From Nitrospira sp. (lineage in GTDB: Bacteria; Nitrospirota; Nitrospiria; Nitrospirales; Nitrospiraceae), in NCBI GenBank assembly GCA_012032965.1, contig JAAUPT010000111.1, positions 1 through 6,249 on the forward strand: a stretch of 6,249 nt of DNA, written 5' to 3'. A model generated the notes under the pieces. The model was not told the origin of the DNA. It did no database searches and saw only the letters and a program-made list of their open reading frames with translations. Each line of letters begins with the position of its first letter. The first letter of the stretch is position 1. Below are positions 1 to 6,249 of this stretch, one piece after another. The position numbers and the translations under genes are program-made.

Positions 1-1022
1 GTATTTTCATCATTCTCAGACTCATGGGTGGGTCACGCTCGAGCATATGTCGACATGATCGTGGATCGATTTAGGCTGGATCATGGCTCCAGGGTGGTGG
101 AGATTGCCAGTAATGACGGATATCTTTTGCAAACTTCGTGACACGTGGCATTCCTGTATTGGGTGTCGAACCCGCCGCGAATGTGGCCGAGGCTGCGAAA
201 AAGAAAGAGATTGATACTAAGATTGCGTTCTTCGGAGAAAAGACGGCACTCGACTTGATTGCAGAAGGATGGAAGGCTGATCTAATCATTGGGAACAACG
301 TGCTGGCGCACGTTCCTGATTTGAACGATTTTGTGAAGGGGCTCAAACTCCTACTGAAGCCAACCGGCCTGATCACCATGGAATTTCCTCATCTGGTTCA
401 GCTGATGCAGTTGAACCAGTTTGATACCATCTATCACGAACATTTTTCCTATTTTTCTTTCTTGGCGGTTGAGCAGGTATTTGCTCGCCATGGAATGAAA
501 CTGTTTGATGTTGAGGAGCTATCGACTCATGGTGGGTCTCTGCGAATCTATGCTTGTCACAATGATGATACTTCTAAGTCTGTACAGGTGCGAGCGGAGG
601 AACTGAAGTCACGAGAAAACGCCGTTGGCTTTGGTCAGCTAAATCACTATCTGTCGTTTGGTCTGCAAGTTGAGGCGACGAAGAGAAAATTGCTGTCCTT
701 TCTCATTACGGCCAAGCAGGAGGGCAAGCGGGTTGTGGGTTATGGCGCACCAGCCAAGGGGAATACGTTGCTCAATTATTGTGGGGTTCGGACAGACCTT
801 CTTGACTACACGGTAGACCGGAGTCCACATAAGCAAGGGCACTTTCTTCCGGGCGTGCACATCCCGATTTATGAGCCGGATCGAGTGCGAGACACACGTC
901 CCGACTATCTCCTGATTTTGCCCTGGAATATTCGACAAGAAGTCATGCAACAGATGAGCTACATTCGGGAGTGGGGTGGGAGGTTTGTGGTTCCGATTCC
1001 TGAGGTACAAGTGTATTCATGA
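1..1022 (+). CDS. NovU/TylCIII-type sugar C-methyltransferase, 5'-partial and frameshifted
   Basis: Probable SAM-dependent C-methyltransferase acting on a nucleotide-linked keto-sugar in the cytoplasm. The reading begins in frame 1 and carries the SAM-binding motif VVEIASNDGYLLQ (bases 94-132). It then meets TGA at 139. The family sequence resumes in frame 3 (from about 133) as FVTRGIPVLGVEPAANV. One missing A in CAAAC (130-134, expected CAAAAC) explains the shift. Further hallmarks are YHEHFSYFS (432-458), HGGSLR (528-545) and a C-terminal domain with VVGYGAPAKGNTLLNY and a PxxPWN-like ILPWN segment, as in the Methyltransf_14 region. The N-terminal cysteine-rich zinc-binding domain usual in this family would lie left of the window. 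A GTG at 138 could be called as a start, but it would discard the SAM motif. The stop overlaps the next start (ATGA), which implies translational coupling with the epimerase. The family is clear; the exact sugar is unknown. The frameshift may be a sequencing error. Confidence 0.85.
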
Positions 1023-1555
1023 TTTTCACAGAAACGGCCCTCAAGGGTGTGTTCCTCATCGATCCTGAGCCGATACGAGATGAGCGGGGAATGTTCGCGA
1101 GGACCTGGTGTCAAAAAGAGTTCGAAACGCATGGACTTACCGCCACATGGGTGCAATCAAGCGTTTCGGTCAATGCCCGCCGAGGAACTATGCGGGGGAT
1201 GCATTATCAAGCCGCTCCGAACGAAGAGGTGAAGTTAGTCTGCTGTACAATTGGAGCGATTTATGACGTCATCATCGACTTACGTCCGACATCGTCTACG
1301 TATGGTCAACATGTTGGTATAACACTGACGGCAGACAATCGCCGTGCTGTGTATATTCCAAAACAGTTTGCTCATGGATTTCTTACCCTAGACGATGGTA
1401 GCGAGGTTTCCTACCATATGTCCGAGTTTTATGCGGCTTCCAGTGCTCAGGGAATTCGATGGGACGACCCGGGATTGAATATCAAGTGGCCTGGGCCTAT
1501 CTCGATCGTATCCGAGAAAGATCGAATGTGGCCCTCGTTCCGCTTAAAGGGTTAG
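1019..1555 (+). CDS. rfbC: dTDP-4-dehydrorhamnose 3,5-epimerase family protein
   Basis: A complete 178-residue cupin-fold epimerase of the RmlC/RfbC family, at the usual family length (about 180). These enzymes epimerise C3 and/or C5 of dTDP-4-keto-6-deoxyglucose in cytoplasmic deoxysugar synthesis. Aligned by eye to Salmonella RmlC, the catalytic residues are present. They are His62 in RGMHYQ, Lys72 in EEVKLV, His119 in FAHGF and Tyr132 in EVSYHM. The GIRWDDP...IKWP segment near the C-terminus is also typical. The ATG overlaps the stop of the upstream methyltransferase (ATGA); GAGG at 1002-1005 is a distant possible ribosome site. Because it is coupled to a C-methyltransferase, its product may be a branched deoxysugar rather than plain L-rhamnose, as with the NovW/TylCVII-type relatives. 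The family is secure, but the substrate and the symbol are less so. It is intact, unlike both neighbours. Confidence 0.92.
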   Translation: MIFTETALKGVFLIDPEPIRDERGMFARTWCQKEFETHGLTATWVQSSVSVNARRGTMRGMHYQAAPNEEVKLVCCTIGAIYDVIIDLRPTSSTYGQHVGITLTADNRRAVYIPKQFAHGFLTLDDGSEVSYHMSEFYAASSAQGIRWDDPGLNIKWPGPISIVSEKDRMWPSFRLKG

Positions 1556-1571
1556 TGAGCTGGATGATCTC

Positions 1572-2883
1572 GTGGAAGCGTTGAAGCGTGACAGTTTGGG
1601 TAGTTCCATGCTCGATTTGATGGAGGAACTCTATCCGATATGCAGGAGTATTACCGGTGAAGGCGTCAGGGAAACTCTTCGTTTGATCCAAAAGCGGATT
1701 CCCCTTGAAATGCGAGAGGTTCCTAGTGGGACAAAGGTGTTTGATTGGACGGTTCCGTTGGAGTGGAACGTAACGGATGCCTATGTCATGAACCACGAAG
1801 GGAAGCGAGTCATCGATTTCAAAGCGAACAATTTACATCTGATGAGCTACAGTTTGCCTGTTAGGGGAAAAATGTCACTGGGGGAACTCAGGCCCCATTT
1901 GTTTACGCTGCCGGACCATCCTGAGTGGATTCCTTATCGAACTTCCTATTACAAGGACAACTGGGGTTTTTGTCTTCGACACACTGATCTCGAACGGCTG
2001 TCCGATACCGAGTATGATGTCGTCATCGATTCGAGTCTTCAGCCTGGATCCCTCACGTATGGCGAGTCCTATTTGCCAGGTGAAAGTTCTGATGAAATTC
2101 TCATCTCATGTCATGTGTGTCATCCTTCTATATGCAACGATAATTTGTCGGGCATTTCCGTGGCGGTGAAGCTCGCAGAAGCCATGGCGACTCGACCAAG
2201 ACGATATTCATACCGCTTTCTCTTCATTCCAGGAACGATTGGATCGATTACCTGGCTGGCTCAAAACGAACAGCTGGTGCCTTGCATTAAGCACGGGCTT
2301 GTCTTGACCGGGGTAGGCGATGCGGGGAACATTACCTACAAGAAGAGTCGTCAAGGCAATGCGGAGATCGACCGGGCGATGGCGCATGTGCTACGGCATT
2401 CAGGCGAACCCTCTACCATCATTGCCTTTTTCCCTTATGGGTATGATGAACGGCAATATTGTTCTCCGGGATTTGATCTCCCCCGTTGGATGTTTCATGC
2501 GGACGCCGCATGGTCAATATCCGGAGTACCATTCCTCTGCGGACAATTTGGACTTTGTCAAAGACGAGTCCCTGTTTCGGTCGTATAGCCGATGTCTCGA
2601 GGTGTTTGAGCTACTGGAAGCGAACCGAGCCTACATGAATCAAAACCCGAAATGCGAACCACAGTTGGGAAGGCGGGGGCTCTATCGTGCCGTTGCGGGT
2701 CAACAAGAAAAACAATGGACGGAATTAGCTCTCTTTTGGGTCTTGAACGCATCCGATGGACACCATACACTGCTTGATATAGCAGAACGCGCTGATCTTC
2801 CGTTCGGAAAAATTCAATCCGCAGCCGAAGCGCTTTGCGAAGTTGGATTATTGAAGGAATGTCAGAGGCCGGGAATTAATTAA
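1572..2883 (+). CDS. DUF4910 aminopeptidase-like protein with C-terminal winged helix, frameshifted
   Basis: A member of the M28-like 'aminopeptidase-like domain' family (COG4310; DUF2172/DUF4910 plus winged helix), often found in polysaccharide gene clusters with no settled role. The N-terminus has LYPICRSITGEGVRETL (residues 21-36). Putative metal-site segments are SCHVCHP (His181, His184), CNDNLSG (Asp190) and EYHSSADN (His320). FIPGTIGSITWL and PYGYDERQYCSPGFDLP are family signatures. Residues about 377-430 (WTELALFWVLNASDG onward) look like a winged helix. Frame 3 is correct to CCC at 2481-2483; the frame then moves to frame 1 and resumes as VGCFMRTPHGQYPEYH. One extra C in the run at 2480-2484 accounts for this. 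The corrected length is 436 residues, normal for the family. GTG 1572 lies 16 bases after the epimerase stop. ATG 1608 (424 residues) is an equally plausible start, and neither has a strong ribosome site. Catalytic activity is unproven. Confidence 0.85.
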
Positions 2884-2884
2884 T

Positions 2885-2893
2885 GGAGAAGAG
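2885..2893 (+). promoter_or_regulatory. Ribosome binding site of the dioxygenase gene
   Basis: GGAGAAGAG, a purine-rich Shine-Dalgarno match, ends three bases before ATG 2897. It supports that start and close coupling to the upstream gene, which ends at 2883. Confidence 0.65.
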
Positions 2894-2896
2894 ACC

Positions 2897-3829
2897 ATGA
2901 ACACGATCTATTATGACCCTCCATTCTCGGACGAAAGACGCCGCGAAGAGTTATATCAAGGTCAGCTGCTTGTCTACTCTCCACGGAAAAGCACTCTCGC
3001 GTTTATCGAATTTGCGAGGAAATTGATCAAGGAAGCTTTTTCCCCGTATGACCCCGAGACCGCGCAACGGCATCTTCCCGTTGAGCAGTACGCCGATCTC
3101 CTTGGGAAGTTGAAGCCAAATTTCATTCATCATTCCGAATCGAAAGTGCTCATGCGCGACATTTTCGGCGAGATGGGTTGTGACCTTGAGAAGACATATT
3201 TTGATGTGCCGAAGATGCGAAGTTCCACCAGCGATAATTATCTAACGACGGGAATAGCGTATGCCTGGCATCCACATAGAGATACCTGGTATTCCGCTCC
3301 CCCTTGTCAGATCAATTGGTGGATCCCGATCTATGACATTGAATCGGATAATGCCATGGCCTTCCACCCGCAGTATTGGAACGTTCCGGTCAAGAATAGT
3401 TCCAAGGGGTATAATTACTATGTGTGGAATCAGCAAAATCGAGGCGCACACGTTGCTAAGTTCTTAAAAGAAGATCCCAGGCCTTTACCGAAGCCTACTG
3501 AGTCGCTTGAGCTTAATCCTCAGATTCGGCTCATTGTACCGGCTGGAGGCGTTATTCTATTTTCTGGCGCACAGATGCACTCAAGCGTACCGAACACTTC
3601 AGGTAAGACGCGGTTCAGTATCGACTTTCGAGTTGTGCACCTTGAAGATGTGGTAGGGAGGAAGGGGGCTCCTCGGGTAGATGAAGAGTGCACTGGAACT
3701 ACCATGAGGGATTATTTGAGGGCTCATGATCTCTCGCCCATCCCTACTGATCTAGTGTCACTTTATGATGACGAAACCTACCATGCCGGTGTGCTGACAT
3801 ATCAGCATAAAGTAGAACGGAGTGCATGA
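2897..3829 (+). CDS. Probable Fe(II)/2-oxoglutarate-dependent dioxygenase (PhyH-like)
   Basis: A complete 310-residue protein with no signal peptide, so presumably cytoplasmic. The iron-binding triad of the double-stranded beta-helix oxygenases is readable. AWHPHRDTW gives HxD as His127 and Asp129, and the distal His228 lies in SGAQMHSS. Arg239 sits 11 residues later (GKTRFSIDFR), the usual position for binding the 2-oxoglutarate carboxylate. INWWIPIYDI and IVPAGGVILFSG match the core strands seen in phytanoyl-CoA dioxygenase-like proteins. The start is well supported by GGAGAAGAG at 2885-2893 ahead of the ATG, 13 bases after the upstream stop, so it is probably in one operon with the aminopeptidase-like gene. 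Hydroxylation or another oxidation of a sugar or lipid precursor is an inference from position only. The superfamily call is good; the substrate is unknown. Confidence 0.75.
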   Translation: MNTIYYDPPFSDERRREELYQGQLLVYSPRKSTLAFIEFARKLIKEAFSPYDPETAQRHLPVEQYADLLGKLKPNFIHHSESKVLMRDIFGEMGCDLEKTYFDVPKMRSSTSDNYLTTGIAYAWHPHRDTWYSAPPCQINWWIPIYDIESDNAMAFHPQYWNVPVKNSSKGYNYYVWNQQNRGAHVAKFLKEDPRPLPKPTESLELNPQIRLIVPAGGVILFSGAQMHSSVPNTSGKTRFSIDFRVVHLEDVVGRKGAPRVDEECTGTTMRDYLRAHDLSPIPTDLVSLYDDETYHAGVLTYQHKVERSA

Positions 3830-4110
3830 TATGGCTAAGTCTTGACTTTGAATGATCAGGTGAGGGGTTAGAGCAATCGGAGCAGGGAAGTGGCTACAAT
3901 TTGAATATCTGATAAAATAACTAAGCCAGAGGTCTCGGCCGCATTCGGCAAGATAGATTAGATATTACGACTTCTCCTTGAATGCCCCAATGTTCTAACC
4001 TTTGAATGTACAGATGGAACCTCTCGGAAGGTGTGTATTATCTGAACGTAGGGTGGTACGGATGTACGCCAATGCAACAAGCGGGTGCTTTAATAGAAGG
4101 AATCGAAGTT
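3830..4110 (+). other. 281-base non-coding gap with four TTGAAT copies
   Basis: No convincing gene is seen here. The gap divides the sugar-modification genes from the export genes and is the likely site of the export operon promoter. TTGAAT occurs at 3848, 3901, 3978 and 4002; the 8-mer TTTGAATG occurs twice exactly (3847-3854 and 4001-4008). A -10-like TATTAT (4036-4041) has no matching -35 at the usual distance. A short inverted repeat AAGTC-TT-GACTT (3837-3848) directly follows the dioxygenase gene but has no T-run, so it is not called a terminator. GTAC-GGAT-GTAC (4056-4067) is a small palindromic element 43 bases before ATG 4111. Confidence 0.4.
4095..4100 (+). promoter_or_regulatory. 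Ribosome binding site deciding the first export-gene start
   Basis: AGAAGG lies 10 bases before ATG 4111. That ATG is followed at once by a lysine and a hydrophobic signal segment. This argues for 4111 and against the in-frame upstream ATG at 4006, which would place 35 unrelated residues before the signal peptide. Confidence 0.55.
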
Positions 4111-4829
4111 ATGAAATACCCTCTGTGGCTGTTAGTCATCTCACTGCAGCTGGCGATAAGCTCGAGCCTCGGATTTTGTGAATCTGGTTCGGTTAAGCTT
4201 GCTGCCGGTAAAGCATCGACAGATGCTTCTGCATTGCCTGCCGCGACAGCGCAGACCGAGAAAGCAGTGAGTCAGGTGATGATGGATAAGCTATCGAATG
4301 CAGTTAGCAGCGAATATGTAATTGGAGCCGAAGATGTGCTGGATATTACCGTATGGAGGAATCCAGACCTGTCGAGGCAAGTGCAAGTACGTCCTGATGG
4401 AAGATTCTCAATGCCCATCATTCGTGACATGGTGGCGGTAGGGAAAACGCCAACCCAATTGGCCGAGGAAATGACCCAACAAGCTCAAGGAATATGTCCA
4501 AAACCCGGTCGTTGCCGTGACCGTGAAAGAAGTCAATAGCTCCAATATCTTCCTGCTTGGCGAAAGTTGCTCATCCTGGTAAGTACCCATTAAAGAGCAA
4601 AACCACGCTGTTGCAGGGGATTACCATTGCCGGTGGATTTAAGGACACGGCGGCGAGAAATCAGATCGTTATATTTCGTTTTACCGAGACTGCGCCAGGC
4701 CTGAGAAGGTTTACTGCCAGCTACGACGATATCGTGCTTCGCAGCGGAATCAGTGATAATTTCGAACTGAAGCCCGGTGATACACTCGTGGTGCCAAGCG
4801 AATCAATGGTGGTCTTCCCTGGTCGGTAG
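4111..4829 (+). CDS. Wza-type polysaccharide export protein, first paralogue, two frameshifts
   Basis: Periplasmic or outer-membrane export protein of the Poly_export plus SLBB type. Residues 1-23 form a signal peptide (MKYPLWLLVISLQLAISSSL). Cys23 follows LGF, which is a poor lipobox. The Poly_export domain starts near residue 69 (YVIGAEDVLDITVWRNPDLS). Frame 1 is correct to CAACA at 4477-4481. Family sequence continues in frame 2 (LKEYVQNPVVAVTVKEVN, 4484 on) after one extra base, best placed as an A at 4481-4482. It then continues in frame 3 (VAHPGKYPLKSKTTLLQG, 4566 on) after one extra A in AAA 4563-4565. The SLBB-like part, GITIAGGF and the closing PGDTLVVPSE follow. The corrected product has 238 residues, normal for short Wza-like proteins. 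Without correction, translation stops at the TAG at 4537-4539. Sequencing error is likelier than decay, since all parts remain family-like. Confidence 0.85.
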
Positions 4830-4839
4830 GGGATACCGG

Positions 4840-4845
4840 AAAGGA
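4840..4845 (+). promoter_or_regulatory. Ribosome binding site for the second export gene
   Basis: AAAGGA lies 5 bases before GTG 4851. The nearby ATG at 4868 is in another frame, so this site fixes the GTG start of the lipoprotein. Confidence 0.55.
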
Positions 4846-4850
4846 TTGCT

Positions 4851-5501
4851 GTGGACGACTACGCGCGATGGAGAGGGATAGCCAAACGGAATTTGCTCGT
4901 GCCAAGGACTTTGTCGATTGGGCTTGTGCTGTGCTCCATTATGGCCCAGATTGGCTGTCTCGGGCCAGTGACATCTAGAGAATATAAAGCATCCGACGTT
5001 CCCACAGAATTCCTGTTGGGTTCTGAGGACCAGATTGAGATCAATGTATGGAAAAATCCGGACTTGTCAAGGATCACTCTCATACGACCAGATGGATACG
5101 TTTCCATGCCGATTATCGGAGATGTTCAGGCGGCGGGTTTGACCGCAGAGGCACTTGCCGCGCAGATTACCGAGCGTCTTAAAGGCTATATCCAGAATCC
5201 TTCAGTGTCGGTAAACGTCAAAGAGCTCAATAGTTATTCGGTATTTGTCTTAGGTGAAGTCGCGAAACCTGGCAAGTATCAGCTCAAATCGTATGTTACG
5301 GTGCTCCAGGCTATTTCGATGGCTGGAGGCTTCACAAACTATGCGAGCAAAAATCGGTTGCAAGTTGTGCGGGTGATTGAAAGCCCCGGTCACAAACGTC
5401 AGGAAATCCACATTCCTCTCCGCTATGATGATCTCGTCAGTGGGCGTGGTGAACCAGGCAACATCGTGCTGGCATCCGGCGATACGGTCGTTGTCCCGTG
5501 A
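4851..5501 (+). CDS. Wza-type polysaccharide export lipoprotein, second paralogue
   Basis: A complete 216-residue outer-membrane export protein. The GTG start has a ribosome site 5 bases upstream and lies 21 bases after the first paralogue's stop, so the two are co-transcribed. A basic N-terminus (residues 6-19) and a hydrophobic stretch (21-35) end in AQIGC. Cys36 is thus a likely lipidation site, although Gln at -3 is unusual. The Poly_export domain begins near residue 54 (FLLGSEDQIEINVWKNPDLS), with RPDGYVSMPIIGDV after it. The SLBB domain covers about residues 136-195 (FVLGEVAKPGKYQLKS...ISMAGGF). The protein ends in GDTVVVP, the usual end of short family members. It shares the VWxNPDLSR, MPII, LGEVAxPGKY and AGGF blocks with its upstream neighbour, but the DNA is well diverged, so the duplication is old. 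Its probable role is polymer passage through periplasm and outer membrane. Confidence 0.92.
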   Translation: MDDYARWRGIAKRNLLVPRTLSIGLVLCSIMAQIGCLGPVTSREYKASDVPTEFLLGSEDQIEINVWKNPDLSRITLIRPDGYVSMPIIGDVQAAGLTAEALAAQITERLKGYIQNPSVSVNVKELNSYSVFVLGEVAKPGKYQLKSYVTVLQAISMAGGFTNYASKNRLQVVRVIESPGHKRQEIHIPLRYDDLVSGRGEPGNIVLASGDTVVVP

Positions 5502-5572
5502 CGGAATCATGTAGAACGCCTGAGAAGCCGCTGACTTTTGTTTTTCCAAACCTCATGCAGATGGTAAGGCGG

Positions 5573-5590
5573 GTGGCTCGGTTGTGCCAC
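5573..5590 (+). other. Small hairpin in the 131-base gap before the barrel gene
   Basis: GTGGC-TCGGTTGT-GCCAC gives a perfect 5-bp stem with an 8-base loop. No T-run follows, so it is not an intrinsic terminator; a T-rich stretch (5536-5545) lies upstream instead. It might be an attenuating or stability element in the leader of the downstream gene, or chance. Confidence 0.25.
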
Positions 5591-5621
5591 GAACCTCCAT
5601 GTGTGGACAGCCATCCCTAAA

Positions 5622-5627
5622 AAGGAG
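5622..5627 (+). promoter_or_regulatory. Ribosome binding site deciding the GTG start of the barrel gene
   Basis: AAGGAG, a near-perfect Shine-Dalgarno, ends 5 bases before GTG 5633. The nearby ATG at 5644 is out of frame and meets TAA after three codons, so GTG 5633 is the start. Confidence 0.7.
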
Positions 5628-5632
5628 TTTCG

Positions 5633-6249
5633 GTGATCCCATTATGGTTTTCTAAGTGTGTTGAGATCGGACGGTTGTTCAGGTTTGTGGTTGCTGTGGT
5701 GCTCGTCTTTGAGACCTTGTCGCCGTCGTCGATCCAGGCGGAGACGACAATAGTTCCGTCGGCGATCGTGCGGTCATGGTACGACACCAACGTGTTCCGC
5801 AGGCCGAAGCAGTTATTGGCCCCAGGGGTGCAGCCCGAAGATTTTGCGGCGACTGTGGGAGCGGGTCTAGATCTATTGCATAAGTCACGAGATATGGATG
5901 CGGATGTGAAGGTGACGGGATTGTACACTACCTTTGTGGAAAATACGGACCGCAGTTTTTTCCAGACGAGGCTCAATGCCCAGGTTAGATTGGATCCCTG
6001 GGCTGAACGGTATATCAGAGGCGCGAGGTTAAGCATTAGAGAGAACTTGCGATATACGCCGGAGCAGAGCAGCTTTCTGGCAGGGGGGGTGAGAGAGATA
6101 CGATCAGACGATGGCCTGGTGGCCGGCATCCAGGGCTTTCGAGCAAATCAGATTCGTAATACCACGGACATTCAGGCATCTTACCCGGTGTCACGAGATA
6201 TCTCTGTGGAAGGGGGGCTACGAGCTTTCGGGCTTCGGAGCATAGGGAG
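5633..6249 (+). CDS. Outer-membrane beta-barrel protein, 3'-partial (possibly exosortase-locus associated)
   Basis: The frame is open from GTG 5633 to the right edge (205 codons plus 2 bases) with no stop. Residues 1-36 form a signal peptide: basic and aromatic start, hydrophobic core FVVAVVLVF (18-26), and cleavage after SIQA (Ala36). After it come VPSAIVRSWYDTNVFRRP, then stretches of alternating polar and hydrophobic residues ending in aromatics (ADVKVTGLYTTFVEN, TDIQASYPVSRDISVEGG), as in transmembrane beta-strands. The YDTNVFR block just after the signal peptide resembles 'outer membrane beta-barrel' proteins of PEP-CTERM/exosortase-type polysaccharide loci; this is from memory, not a search. 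It lies downstream of two Wza-type genes, on the same strand, after a 131-base gap. The likely role is in the outer membrane during polymer export or anchoring. It is truncated by the window, so total length and C-terminal strand are unseen. Confidence 0.78.
   Translation, partial: MIPLWFSKCVEIGRLFRFVVAVVLVFETLSPSSIQAETTIVPSAIVRSWYDTNVFRRPKQLLAPGVQPEDFAATVGAGLDLLHKSRDMDADVKVTGLYTTFVENTDRSFFQTRLNAQVRLDPWAERYIRGARLSIRENLRYTPEQSSFLAGGVREIRSDDGLVAGIQGFRANQIRNTTDIQASYPVSRDISVEGGLRAFGLRSIG

Noticed and set aside
71..1156. Minus-strand open frames opposite the methyltransferase and epimerase
   Set aside because: They are antisense shadows of strongly recognisable plus-strand genes and contain no family motifs.
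2320..2883. Separate small gene starting at ATG 2320
   Set aside because: Its first 55 residues are a shadow of the aminopeptidase-like gene. Only the part after about 2485 is real, and that is the frameshifted C-terminal portion of the same gene.
3837..3848. Terminator after the dioxygenase gene (AAGTC-TT-GACTT)
   Set aside because: A 5-bp AT-containing stem with a 2-base loop and no T-run cannot be supported as an intrinsic terminator.
3842..3870. Sigma-70 promoter with -35 TTGACT at 3842
   Set aside because: The sequence at the correct -10 distance (GGGTTA) does not match TATAAT.
4054..4069. Sigma-54-like promoter TGGTACGGATGTACGC
   Set aside because: The GG and GC elements are separated by 11 bases instead of 10, and TTGC is not matched. 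It is attractive by position only.
4006..4110. In-frame upstream ATG extending the first export protein by 35 residues
   Set aside because: It would bury the signal peptide inside the protein and has no good ribosome site. ATG 4111 has AGAAGG upstream and begins directly with a signal peptide.
5617..6129. Long minus-strand open frame of 170 codons
   Set aside because: It lies opposite the signal-peptide-bearing barrel gene, which has a strong ribosome site and family-like protein. The minus product shows no recognisable motif.

Overview
The window is a densely packed, entirely plus-strand stretch of envelope and exopolysaccharide genes from a Gram-negative bacterium. Two features point to an outer membrane: tandem Wza-type export proteins and a signal-peptide-bearing beta-barrel protein. 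From memory, the protein set resembles exopolysaccharide loci of Nitrospirota, especially Nitrospira-like genomes with PEP-CTERM/exosortase-type loci. That placement is tentative, because no marker gene is present and no search could be run.

Bases 1-3829 carry a sugar-modification block. A C-methyltransferase of the NovU/TylCIII type enters from the left edge and is frameshifted near base 132. Its stop overlaps (ATGA) the start of a dTDP-4-dehydrorhamnose 3,5-epimerase-family gene. Next come a DUF4910-type aminopeptidase-like protein with a C-terminal winged helix (frameshifted near 2484) and a probable Fe(II)/2-oxoglutarate dioxygenase. The first pair fits synthesis of a branched (C-methylated) deoxysugar. 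The roles of the last two in the polymer are unknown.

Bases 3830-4110 hold no convincing gene and probably separate two transcription units. This gap has four copies of TTGAAT. Bases 4111-5501 encode two tandem, diverged polysaccharide export paralogues; the first carries two +1 frameshifts. After a 131-base gap, a GTG-start gene at 5633 encodes a probable outer-membrane beta-barrel protein that runs off the right edge. Together these would form the outer-membrane end of a polysaccharide secretion route.

The most important caution is that three of the seven genes carry four single-base frameshifts, most clearly in short A or C runs. Family-like protein sequence resumes in the new frame each time. 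Uncorrected sequencing or assembly indels are the simplest explanation, but real decay cannot be excluded from this window. I found no RNA gene, CRISPR array, insertion sequence or clear terminator. The genes belong to known families; the least explained parts are the aminopeptidase-like and dioxygenase pair and the TTGAAT cluster.
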